This document shows, piece after piece, positions 7,238-13,680 of a DNA stretch of 13,680 nucleotides (positions within the stretch are counted from its first letter, which is position 1; every line of letters begins with the position of its first letter). Under the pieces are notes generated by a model. The model saw only the letters and a list, made by a program, of their open reading frames with translations. It was not told the origin of the DNA and ran no database searches. Origin of the DNA: Prevotellaceae bacterium. GTDB taxonomy: Bacteria; Bacteroidota; Bacteroidia; Bacteroidales; UBA932. The translations under genes and the position numbers were made by a program. Where the stretch lies: the NCBI GenBank assembly GCA_031289385.1, contig JAITPP010000190.1, positions 1 to 13,680 on the forward strand, given 5' to 3'.

Positions 7238-8179
7238 ATGGTAAATTTATTCGACAAACCGGCTTTTCAAAAATTAATCCATGTTGCCTATGGATTGGGC
7301 GCAGCACTCGTTATTATTGGCGCACTTTTTAAACTTCAACACTGGACAGGAGCAGGAGTAATGCTTTCTGTGGGTATGATGACAGAATTTTTTATTTTCA
7401 TTCTATCGGCACTTGAAGCCATGCCCAAAAAGTATAATTGGGAAAATGTTTATCCTGAACTTGAAAAAGCAAGCGGCTCGGCAGGTTCGGTAAACAGAGC
7501 AAGAGCAAATGCAAGCCCGCAACCACAATTGGATTTCAATTTTAATATTGATCCATCTCAGGTAAACAGCATTAAAGATGGAATGAGCAAATTAAGCGAA
7601 TCGCTGAAAAATCTGACATCGCTGGCAGCAGTATCGCAAGGCTCGCAACAATTAGCATCTACATTGATTAACGCCAATCAGGCAGTAGCAAATGTAGCGC
7701 ATACTTCCAACGCTTTAAGCGAAACATACGCAAGCACTGCAAGAGTGGTAACATCGTTTGCAGATGAAACCCAAAAAGGAATTGAAAATTCAAAAAGAGC
7801 AATGAATATTTATGGCGAACATATAAATACATTGAGCAAAAACATAGGCGCAATAAACACATCTGTTGAATTTCAATTATCAACATTAAACAAAACAATA
7901 GGCGCAGTAAATTCGTCGTTTGAATTACAGTTGAACACTCTTAATAAAACAATAGGAAGTGTAACATCTTCGTTTGAATCGCAATTAAAAGACAATCAAC
8001 AATATCAACAAGCATACGGTTTACTTAACAAAGAAATTGTATCGTTGGTTTCGGATGTAAAAAAATCTGTTCAATCATCAACAGAATTATCGGTACAAAT
8101 GAGATCGCTAACCGAAAATGTATCACGATTAAATTCGGTTTACGGAAATATGTTAACAGCAATAACAAATTTAAGATAA
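7238..8179 (+). CDS. gldL: T9SS/gliding motor protein GldL/PorL
   Basis: A 313-residue inner-membrane protein that forms the proton-driven motor with GldM. Two transmembrane helices lie at about 13-31 and 40-59, joined by a short KLQHWTGAG turn. The second holds Glu50 (MMTEFFIF) and ends at Glu60. The buried Glu is the equivalent of the residue essential in Flavobacterium GldL. The rest is a long, mostly helical cytoplasmic domain rich in Ser, Asn and Gln. An 18-residue segment is present three times in tandem at 198-251 (see separate repeat). From memory, GldL usually has one such segment. The C-terminus (SLTENVSRLNSVYGNMLTAI, residues 292-311) matches the family's closing helix. It lies 8 nt before gldM. 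Confidence 0.96.
   Translation: MVNLFDKPAFQKLIHVAYGLGAALVIIGALFKLQHWTGAGVMLSVGMMTEFFIFILSALEAMPKKYNWENVYPELEKASGSAGSVNRARANASPQPQLDFNFNIDPSQVNSIKDGMSKLSESLKNLTSLAAVSQGSQQLASTLINANQAVANVAHTSNALSETYASTARVVTSFADETQKGIENSKRAMNIYGEHINTLSKNIGAINTSVEFQLSTLNKTIGAVNSSFELQLNTLNKTIGSVTSSFESQLKDNQQYQQAYGLLNKEIVSLVSDVKKSVQSSTELSVQMRSLTENVSRLNSVYGNMLTAITNLR
7829..7990 (+). repeat. Three tandem 54-bp units inside gldL
   Basis: Three in-frame 18-codon units: TLSKNIGAINTSVEFQLS (7829-7882), TLNKTIGAVNSSFELQLN (7883-7936) and TLNKTIGSVTSSFESQLK (7937-7990). Units 2 and 3 share 14 of 18 residues and units 1 and 2 share 11 of 18. Codons for identical residues differ between units, so the duplication is not very recent. 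Confidence 0.88.
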
Positions 8180-8187
8180 AATAAAAC

Positions 8188-9759
8188 ATGGCACAAGGAA
8201 GTTTATCGCCCCGTCAGCGAATGATAAATATGATGTATTTGGTACTGACAGCAATGTTGGCGCTGAATGTATCAAACGAAGTGCTTGATGCGTTTGAAAC
8301 CATAGAACACAGATTTGGGCAATCAATAAGTATTATTAGACAGAATAACGAAGACCGTTTTATGGGTTTTGATGAAAAAGCAAAAAACTCATCTGTTGAA
8401 AAAGTGCAACCTTGGAAAGATAAAGCCCAAATAGTTAAAAATAAAACGTATCAATTAGTTAGTTACATAGATTCTTTAAAAAGAGAACTGATATATACCG
8501 CAGATGGTAAAAAAGCGCGTTCATATACAGGAGATTTTGCTAATTATCATCTTGAAAACAGAGAAAATACGGACATCGGAACGCGGCTTTTATACGGAAA
8601 CGAAGAATCGGAAGGAGAAGGATATTTGTTGAAACATAGCCTTGAAACATACAAAAACGATTTAGTAGAAATACTGTCGGAAACAGAAAACGGCAAAGGC
8701 ATTATTGCAACAATACAAGGAATGTTAAAAACCGATGATGTGGACGATGTAGATGAGTCAAAAGATTGGGTATATGCAACATTTTATAACGCTCCCGTAA
8801 TTTCGGATTTGGCAATATTATCATCAATCTCGTTGGATGTACGTAATTGCGAGGCTCAAATGATGAATTATTTACTTGCACAAATAGATGCATCAACATT
8901 TAAATTTTCGGAACTTGACGTAGCCGTTATTCCAAATTCAACTTATATTGTAAAAGGAACACCGCTTGAAGCGCGAATATTTTTAGCCGCTTACGACCCA
9001 AGTGTAAGACCAACAGCAAAAATAGGCGGAACAACATTTAATTCCGACGAAAGAGGTATGATTTTATATAAAAACACATTAAATTCTGTCGGCTCGTTTC
9101 ATCTTTCGGGAGTTGTTGAATATCCGGGACCAGATGGAATGACACAAGTACCGTTTGACCTTCCATATCAGGTAGGAGAAGCGGCAGCAGTAATATCACC
9201 AACAAAAATGAATGTGTTTTATTTGGGAGTTGATAATCCTGTTGAAATTTCGGTTTCGGGCGTACCACAAGAAAGAATTACGCCATCGTGTAACGGAGGA
9301 ACTCTTCGCAGAGAAGGCTCAGGTTATGTAGTAACACCAACAGCAGGAAGCAAAACCTGCGAAATATTGGTATCGGCAGAAATTAACGGCGTTCGCCAAC
9401 AAATGAAAACGCAAGTATTCCGCGTTAAAAGACTTCCTACACCTATTGCAGCAGTAAGTGGAATTACAGGAAAAACAGCAACCAAAGGAGAATTATCAGC
9501 ATCACAAGGTTTAAGAGCCAAAATGCCTGATGATTTTGAATTTGATTTAAATTATACTGTTACTTCATTTAGAATAAGCGTTGCAGGCAAAGGCGGTTAC
9601 GACAAAGAAGAGGCATCGAACGGAGCGTATTTTTCATCGGCACAAAAATCATTATTTGATGGTTTAAGTGTAGGACAACGTGTATTTATTTCAGACATAA
9701 AAGCCACAGGACCGGGAGGTGCAGTAGATTTAGCAACATTAGATATAAAAATAAAATAA
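8188..9759 (+). CDS. gldM: T9SS/gliding motor protein GldM/PorM
   Basis: A 523-residue inner-membrane protein with one transmembrane helix and a long periplasmic arm that carries motor force from GldL to the GldK/GldN ring. The N-terminus has the family signature SLSPRQRMINMMYLVLTAM (5-23) with Arg9 just before the helix (about 13-28), then ALNVSNEVLDAF. Periplasmic domains follow in the family order: a mostly helical first domain to about residue 220, a beta domain to about 325, the SPTKMNVFYLGVDNPVEISV domain (about 335-412) and a C-terminal domain (about 420-523) that contacts the ring. Length is usual for the family. Cys368 and Cys391 face each other in the third domain's sequence and could form a disulfide. 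It lies 10 nt before gldN. Confidence 0.97.
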   Translation: MAQGSLSPRQRMINMMYLVLTAMLALNVSNEVLDAFETIEHRFGQSISIIRQNNEDRFMGFDEKAKNSSVEKVQPWKDKAQIVKNKTYQLVSYIDSLKRELIYTADGKKARSYTGDFANYHLENRENTDIGTRLLYGNEESEGEGYLLKHSLETYKNDLVEILSETENGKGIIATIQGMLKTDDVDDVDESKDWVYATFYNAPVISDLAILSSISLDVRNCEAQMMNYLLAQIDASTFKFSELDVAVIPNSTYIVKGTPLEARIFLAAYDPSVRPTAKIGGTTFNSDERGMILYKNTLNSVGSFHLSGVVEYPGPDGMTQVPFDLPYQVGEAAAVISPTKMNVFYLGVDNPVEISVSGVPQERITPSCNGGTLRREGSGYVVTPTAGSKTCEILVSAEINGVRQQMKTQVFRVKRLPTPIAAVSGITGKTATKGELSASQGLRAKMPDDFEFDLNYTVTSFRISVAGKGGYDKEEASNGAYFSSAQKSLFDGLSVGQRVFISDIKATGPGGAVDLATLDIKIK

Positions 9760-9769
9760 TTTTAAGGTT

Positions 9770-10672
9770 ATGAAAAATAGTATTTTACTGATAATTTTAG
9801 GTTTAACATTTTCGCTTGCCTCGTTGGCACAAGATAATGTTAATCCTACGCAAAATTCCGAACAACAAAAAAGAAAAAGTCTTGTTGCGGGAACAAACCT
9901 TCCTAAAAAAAACATGGTAACTCGCAATGTAACACCTTATCCCGAATCGGATGAGGCAGATATTGTGTGGCAACGTAAAATATGGCGGGCAGCAGAATTG
10001 AGCGAAAAAGTAAATCATCCTTTATACTTTCCAACCATCGAAACAACTTCGGGTAAGAGTTTCATACAAACATTGGTGGAAGGAATAGAAAAAGGCGAAA
10101 TTACCGCATACAACGAAGATTATACCGACACACTGTCATTAAAAGATATTCGTGAACAATTCGGAGCAGCAGACAGAGAATATGTAGAAGAAAAACTTGA
10201 TGGCTCTGGCGATACAACAATTTACGTCAAAGGAAGTTTTGGCTGGGGCGAAGTTAAAGAATTGCTTATAACCGAAGAATGGTTTTTTGACAAACGCTAT
10301 TCACAAATGTTTGTACGCATAGTAGGAATTTGCCCTGTACGTGTATATGAACGCAGCGTATCAACAGCCGACGGCGACGAAGAAGGAACAGGCAGTTTTT
10401 CAAAGAAACAACTGTTTTGGATATATTATCCAGATGCACGTAAATATTTGGCAAAATCGTTGTGTTTTACGTCAAAAAACGAGGCATCGCCAATGTCATA
10501 CGACGATTTGTTTTTACGCCGCAGATTTTCATCTCGCATAATTTCAGAAGGCGCATCAATGAACAATCGCCACGTAGATGATTACAGTCGTTCGGGATTG
10601 GAGTCAATGCTCGAATCACAACGAATTGAAAAGGAAATCATGAATACAGAACATGATTTTTGGGAATATTAA
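9770..10672 (+). CDS. gldN: T9SS periplasmic ring protein GldN/PorN
   Basis: A 300-residue periplasmic protein that partners GldK in the T9SS ring and contacts the GldM arm. The signal peptide MKNSILLIILGLTFSLASLA is followed by Gln21 as the likely mature N-terminus. Family features include IVWQRKIWRAAELSEKVNHP (65-84), LYFPT (85-89), FGWGEVKELLITEEWFFDK near 158-176, and the end segment with SYDDLFLRRRFSSRI (243-257). It is the last gene of the operon. A terminator-like hairpin begins 61 nt after the stop. Length and context fit GldN well. Confidence 0.95.
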   Translation: MKNSILLIILGLTFSLASLAQDNVNPTQNSEQQKRKSLVAGTNLPKKNMVTRNVTPYPESDEADIVWQRKIWRAAELSEKVNHPLYFPTIETTSGKSFIQTLVEGIEKGEITAYNEDYTDTLSLKDIREQFGAADREYVEEKLDGSGDTTIYVKGSFGWGEVKELLITEEWFFDKRYSQMFVRIVGICPVRVYERSVSTADGDEEGTGSFSKKQLFWIYYPDARKYLAKSLCFTSKNEASPMSYDDLFLRRRFSSRIISEGASMNNRHVDDYSRSGLESMLESQRIEKEIMNTEHDFWEY

Positions 10673-10732
10673 AAATTGATTTTTCATTTTAATTTTCTAA
10701 ATATATTTTCATAATTTTTTTTACAAAAAGAA

Positions 10733-10767
10733 TGTCTAAAAAGTTTTTGCTTTTTAGACACTTTTTT
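10733..10767 (+). terminator. Terminator-like hairpin after gldN
   Basis: An 11-bp perfect stem, TGTCTAAAAAG (10733-10743) with its complement (10750-10760), a 6-nt loop and then C plus a run of six T (10762-10767). The shape fits a Rho-independent terminator, though only three of the pairs are G-C, so it may be leaky. Its last T is only 17 nt before the next start codon. Confidence 0.75.
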
Positions 10768-10784
10768 AAATCAAAAAATATAAA

Positions 10785-11138
10785 ATGAAAAACAATAACG
10801 ATTGGAAATCACGGTTGAATGTTGTATATTCAACAAATACCGATTACCAATATTCTACGGCAAATACCGAAGAAGAACAACAAACTTTACCGCCACAGCA
10901 ACAAAATTTGCGCGTTTATCTCGACAAAAAACAGCGTAACGGCAAAAAAGTTACAATAGTTACAGGTTTTGCAGGAACTGCCGACGATTTGAAAACTCTC
11001 GGCAAAGAACTGAAAACAAAATGCGGCGTTGGCGGCTCGGTAAAAGATGGAGAAATTATTATTCAAGGCGATTTTTGCAATAAAATTTTAGAAATGCTGA
11101 TAAAATCAGGATATAAGGCAAAACGTTCGGGAGGCTAA
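10785..11138 (+). CDS. SUI1/eIF1-like translation factor (YciH family)
   Basis: A 117-residue protein with a C-terminal SUI1 domain (about 42-115), the fold of eukaryotic initiation factor eIF1 and bacterial YciH. Seen motifs are NGKKVTIVTGF, LKTLGKELKTKCGVGGSVKDGEIIIQGDF and a KRSGG end (the middle motif spans about 66-93). The family binds near the decoding centre of the small ribosomal subunit. In bacteria its exact role is not settled. Residues 1-40 are variable and Gln-rich. The gene stands between the T9SS operon terminator and a repeat-bearing gap. No promoter of the phylum's type is visible in the short space after the hairpin, so it may depend on read-through. Confidence 0.93.
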   Translation: MKNNNDWKSRLNVVYSTNTDYQYSTANTEEEQQTLPPQQQNLRVYLDKKQRNGKKVTIVTGFAGTADDLKTLGKELKTKCGVGGSVKDGEIIIQGDFCNKILEMLIKSGYKAKRSGG

Positions 11139-11184
11139 AATAATTGATTATTTATTATTGTTAAAAAATAATTACTTATGCTTT

Positions 11185-11217
11185 TTTGAATTTTGTGGTG
11201 AAAAATAATTAATTTTG
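11185..11217 (+). promoter_or_regulatory. Possible promoter in the 11139-11408 gap
   Basis: TTTG (11185-11188), 21 nt, then TAATTTTG (11210-11217), an exact TAnnTTTG box. It could serve the downstream membrane-protein/hemD group, but it lies about 190 nt from that start with the dispersed repeat between. The region is so AT-rich that a chance match is possible. Three GTGAAAAATAA-like motifs also recur at about 11196-11260. Confidence 0.3.
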
Positions 11218-11275
11218 CGGTGAAAAAATAAAATAATTTATTACGTGATGAAAAATAAACATTTATAAAAGATAA

Positions 11276-11368
11276 CAAAAAAATCCCGTAGGGATTATCG
11301 CTCGGTAAAAATGATAAATACCACGCCGACATTGCAGTCCTAACGGCTTGCGTTTTTGAAAAACAATC
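11276..11368 (-). repeat. Dispersed multi-hairpin repeat, copy 2 (short form, inverted)
   Basis: Read on the minus strand, this matches both ends of the element at 219-402. The end half (343-402 of copy 1) agrees at about 50 of 58 positions, including ACCGAGCGATAATCCCT and the terminal hairpin (here 11282-11287 with 11291-11296). The other end keeps GCAAGCCGTTAGG. The middle, copy 1 positions 255-342, is missing, so the outer-stem partner and both 9-bp inner hairpins are lost or halved. It lies between the SUI1-like gene and the DUF4271-type gene. Confidence 0.85.
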
Positions 11369-11408
11369 ATTTATATGTTATTTATTTTTTGTTTAAATAT
11401 TTAAAAAA

Positions 11409-12218
11409 ATGTCTGTAACTTCCGTTTACATATCAACAATTAAGCCGTGCAGCAACGACTTTGCTTGTAATGACGTGCAACTGTACGTCAATTCGGATAT
11501 TGATATTTCATCATCGCTAAAAATATTCGGCAGCAAATCGGAATTATTGCAGGCAAACACAATTAAAGAAATACCGAACGCAGGCATCCTCCTCAATCGC
11601 GAACTTACAAGCTGGATAATTTCGGGATTGCTGATATTTTATTTTCTTATGCTTGTATTATCCAAAAAATACGTTCCGACATTAAAAATCATGCTTTTTT
11701 CAAACAAAAACAAGTACATAACCTATCATAATTTTACACACGATTTTGCGCGAACGGCAAACGTTTTCGTTGCTTTTTCGATGCTTGTTATTGCAGCATT
11801 TTTTTATTTGCTCGAAAAACACATATCCGTTCCGCATCAAACGCCGATAGAACTTTCGACAACTATCGCAATAGCAATATTTTGCTACGTAGCGATGAAA
11901 CGAATAATAATAAAAATTATAGGATACGTTTCGGAAAATAACGAACTTAAAAGTAAATTATACGCCATCGAAACAATCATTTCGAGTATGTACGGCATAT
12001 TTTCGGGATTTTTTTTAATAGTATATTTTTTAAACCCAAATAGCAATATAACTATTTGTTTGACAATAATTTCAGCAATTTTCATACTGCTCTATTTACT
12101 TAAAATTTCAAAAGTTATTTTGATTTTTATTGATGAAAAAGTTTTACCATTATTTTTGATTTTGTACCTTTGCGCCATCGAAATATTGCCGATATGGCTT
12201 ATTATTGACTTATTATAG
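11409..12218 (+). CDS. DUF4271-type polytopic membrane protein
   Basis: A 269-residue inner-membrane protein resembling the DUF4271 family that in Bacteroidota is usually encoded just before hemD. A soluble N-terminal stretch of about 65 residues is followed by six hydrophobic segments at about 69-85, 115-135, 149-171, 188-208, 213-232 and 246-268. The ending LYLCAIEILPIWLII (253-267) and the HNFTHDFARTAN segment (107-118) are typical. Function is unknown in the family. The stop is 7 nt before the preferred hemD start, so translation is probably coupled. A stable partnership with haem synthesis is suggested only by gene order. Confidence 0.88.
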   Translation: MSVTSVYISTIKPCSNDFACNDVQLYVNSDIDISSSLKIFGSKSELLQANTIKEIPNAGILLNRELTSWIISGLLIFYFLMLVLSKKYVPTLKIMLFSNKNKYITYHNFTHDFARTANVFVAFSMLVIAAFFYLLEKHISVPHQTPIELSTTIAIAIFCYVAMKRIIIKIIGYVSENNELKSKLYAIETIISSMYGIFSGFFLIVYFLNPNSNITICLTIISAIFILLYLLKISKVILIFIDEKVLPLFLILYLCAIEILPIWLIIDLL

Positions 12219-12225
12219 AAGAAAA

Positions 12226-12969
12226 ATGAAAATACAAAAAATATTAATATCGCAACCCGAACCTACCGAAAAATCGCCATATATCGATTTGGTAGAAACT
12301 TTCGGCGTAGAAGTAAAGTTCAAACCGTTTATACAGGTTGAAGGAGTTACATCAAAAGAATTTCGACGCCAGCGCGTTGAAATATTGATGCATACAGCCA
12401 TTGTTTTTACGGCACGCACCGCCGTTGATAATTTTTTCCGCATCTGCGAAGAATTAAGAGTAACAATACCCGAAACAATGAAATATTTTTGTACAACCGA
12501 AGCCATCGCGTTGTATCTTCAAAAGTACATTGTATATCGAAAACGCAAAATATTTTTTGGAACGGGAGGCGGCATCGAAAGCATATTGAAACTTATCGGC
12601 TCGAAACACAAAACAAATAAATTTTTGCTTGCGCTGAGCGATAATCACAAAGCCGATTTATCGGATGCTTTCATAAAAGCAAAACTCACTTATACCGAAG
12701 CAATATTTTACAGAACGGTAAACGCCGATATGAAAAAATTTTCGCTGAAAGACTATGATATAATTGTGTTTTACAGTCCGGCAGATGTAAAATCGTTTTG
12801 CGAAAACTATCCGCGATTTAAACAAAACGATAAAATAATTGCAACCTTCGGAGTAACAACAGCAAAAGCCGCCGAAGATGCAAAATTGCAGGTAACAATT
12901 AAAGCGCCAACACCCGAAATGCCGTCAATAAAAACAGCTCTCGAAAAGTTTTTGAAACAACAGAAGTGA
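12226..12969 (+). CDS. hemD: Uroporphyrinogen-III synthase
   Basis: A 247-residue HemD that closes and inverts ring D of hydroxymethylbilane to make uroporphyrinogen III, the precursor of haem and related tetrapyrroles. It acts in the cytoplasm. The Bacteroidota form of the family is clear: KILISQPEPTEKSPY (5-19), FKPFIQVEGV, HTAIVFTARTAVDNFF, MKYFCTTEAIALYLQKYIVY (85-104), RKRKIFFG and the closing TPEMPSIKTALEKFL. HemD sequences vary widely, so this family-level match carries the call. I chose ATG 12226. A longer frame from TTG 12205 would overlap the upstream gene and add residues outside the usual MKI start. A 14-bp tandem repeat covers its stop codon. Confidence 0.93.
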   Translation: MKIQKILISQPEPTEKSPYIDLVETFGVEVKFKPFIQVEGVTSKEFRRQRVEILMHTAIVFTARTAVDNFFRICEELRVTIPETMKYFCTTEAIALYLQKYIVYRKRKIFFGTGGGIESILKLIGSKHKTNKFLLALSDNHKADLSDAFIKAKLTYTEAIFYRTVNADMKKFSLKDYDIIVFYSPADVKSFCENYPRFKQNDKIIATFGVTTAKAAEDAKLQVTIKAPTPEMPSIKTALEKFLKQQK

Positions 12970-13006
12970 TTAATGATTAGTGATTAATGATTAGTGATTA
13001 ATAAAG
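12966..13006 (+). repeat. 14-bp tandem repeat at the hemD-rnpA junction
   Basis: The unit GTGATTAATGATTA occurs at 12966-12979 and 12980-12993, followed by a partial unit GTGATTAAT from 12994. The first unit contains the hemD TGA stop (12967-12969) and the third lies directly before the preferred rnpA ATG (13009). The units contain GTG, ATG, TAA, TAG and TGA triplets in several frames. Confidence 0.85.
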
Positions 13007-13008
13007 AA

Positions 13009-13434
13009 ATGGTTGAGCCGCGCAGATATTTATTCAAAAAGGATGAACGTTTGTGTTTACGCAACGATATTAAAAACGTTATTGACAACGGGCAGAAGAA
13101 TTTATCGTATCCGTTTTTCGTTAATTATATTGTTAAAGATACACAAACCGACGAGGCTACAAAAATTGCAATATCAGTACCAAAACGAAATTTTAAAAAA
13201 GCCGTTGATAGAAATTTATTGAAACGAAGAATTCGCGAAGCATACAGACATCACAAACACAATTTAAACGACACGGCACAAAAAGAAAATAAAACCGTAA
13301 ACGCAATCATAGTATATGTATCAAAAGAAAAACTTACATACAGCCAAATCGAAAAAGGAATCATCAAATCGATGGAAAATATTGCAAAAAATATTAAAAA
13401 AAACGCTAATATTTCCGTTTATATTGCTGATTAA
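13009..13434 (+). CDS. rnpA: Ribonuclease P protein component
   Basis: A 141-residue basic protein that binds the RNase P RNA and helps it remove 5' leaders from precursor tRNAs. The family signature is complete: ISVPKRNFKKAVDRNLLKRR (55-74), continuing IREAYR, with the RNR-type motif, and an N-terminal KKDERLCLRNDIKNVI segment. Length is slightly above average because of a Lys/Asn-rich tail. I chose ATG 13009 (MVEPRRYLFKKDERL). A GTG at 12994 in the same frame would start inside the tandem repeat and add five residues. The 3' end overlaps the yidD reading frame, a common arrangement. Confidence 0.95.
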   Translation: MVEPRRYLFKKDERLCLRNDIKNVIDNGQKNLSYPFFVNYIVKDTQTDEATKIAISVPKRNFKKAVDRNLLKRRIREAYRHHKHNLNDTAQKENKTVNAIIVYVSKEKLTYSQIEKGIIKSMENIAKNIKKNANISVYIAD

Positions 13435-13615
13435 ATTTTATCAGATTTGCCTGTCGCCGCTAAAACCGCCAACCTGCCGATTTATGCCCACATGCTCGGA
13501 ATATGCAATAATTGCATTAAAAAAACACGGACTGATAAAAGGCTTGTGGCTTACCGCAAAACGCATTTTATCGTGCCACCCTTGGGGCAAAAGCGGATAC
13601 GACCCTGTACCTTAA
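13382..13615 (+). CDS. yidD: Membrane protein insertion efficiency factor YidD
   Basis: A small YidD protein, 77 residues from the start chosen here, that helps insertion of inner-membrane proteins next to YidC. The core is unmistakable: an amphipathic, hydrophobic N-terminus, then LSPLKPPTCRFMPTCSEYA (split across the two conserved cysteines), KKHGLIKGLWL and ILSCHPWGKSGYDPVP. The start is uncertain. TTG 13382 begins close to the usual MKKIL-like start and overlaps rnpA by 53 nt. The only in-frame ATG, at 13316, would give 99 residues and overlap rnpA by 119 nt, reading through its conserved end in another frame. Confidence 0.92.
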   Translation: MQKILKKTLIFPFILLIKFYQICLSPLKPPTCRFMPTCSEYAIIALKKHGLIKGLWLTAKRILSCHPWGKSGYDPVP

Positions 13616-13624
13616 TAATTTATT

Positions 13625-13680
13625 ATGAAAAAAATAATCTTGATAATATTAGCATTAATCTCTGTCGGATGTAATCAACA
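13625..13680 (+). CDS. Start of a lipoprotein gene, cut by the window end
   Basis: ATG 13625 opens a frame running to the end of the window: MKKIILIILALISVGCNQ. It has a basic start, a hydrophobic core and the lipobox SVGC with Cys16, so it is likely the signal of an exported lipoprotein. It begins 9 nt after the yidD stop and is probably in the same operon. Only 18 codons are visible, so the product cannot be named. Confidence 0.7.
   Translation, partial: MKKIILIILALISVGCNQ

Noticed and set aside
12205..12225. Longer HemD starting at TTG 12205
   Set aside because: It would overlap the upstream gene by 14 nt and add MTYYRRK before the family's normal MKI start. ATG 12226 fits better.
13447..13674. 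75-codon open frame overlapping yidD
   Set aside because: It is an alternative-frame reading of yidD and the start of the lipoprotein gene, both of which are strongly supported in their own frames.

Overview
The window comes from the chromosome of a member of the Bacteroidota. The DNA is strongly AT-rich. Upstream of topA and porP there are matches to the phylum's promoter pattern (TTTG or TTG, about 19 nt, then TAnnTTTG). Start codons follow A-rich stretches and not Shine-Dalgarno sequences. The gene content is diagnostic: a complete porP-gldK-gldL-gldM-gldN locus for the type IX secretion system (T9SS) and its motor. An uncultured, Bacteroidales-like lineage is a reasonable guess, but the sequence alone does not prove it. 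All genes lie on the + strand.

Layout. (1) Bases 1-786 hold no credible gene. They contain short direct repeats, a multi-hairpin dispersed repeat (219-402), a degenerate 14-15 bp array (437-504) and the topA promoter (635-665). (2) Bases 787-4756 hold topA (DNA topoisomerase I), an unrecognised two-helix membrane protein, and a ureohydrolase-fold protein whose metal-binding motifs look degraded. (3) A promoter at about 4822-4852 starts the T9SS operon (4886-10672). It encodes PorP/SprF (outer membrane), GldK (outer-membrane lipoprotein), GldL and GldM (inner-membrane motor) and GldN (periplasmic ring partner), with 8-26 nt between genes. A terminator-like hairpin follows (10733-10767). (4) A SUI1/YciH-like translation factor starts only 17 nt after that hairpin. 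(5) Bases 11139-11408 carry a second, inverted and internally shortened copy of the dispersed repeat. (6) Bases 11409-13680 hold a tightly packed housekeeping run: a DUF4271-type membrane protein, hemD, rnpA, yidD and the beginning of a lipoprotein gene cut off by the window end.

How the genes fit together. GldL and GldM form the proton-driven inner-membrane motor. GldM's periplasmic arm reaches toward the GldK/GldN ring under the outer membrane, and PorP/SprF proteins act at the outer membrane in secretion or attachment of particular substrates. The last cluster links haem synthesis (hemD) with tRNA 5' maturation (rnpA) and membrane-protein insertion (yidD).

I did not find an unmistakably new system. 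The observations most worth following are an 18-residue segment present three times in the GldL coiled coil, the apparently metal-less ureohydrolase relative upstream of the T9SS operon, the pair of structured dispersed repeats related by one clean internal deletion, and the terminator crowded against the SUI1 gene.
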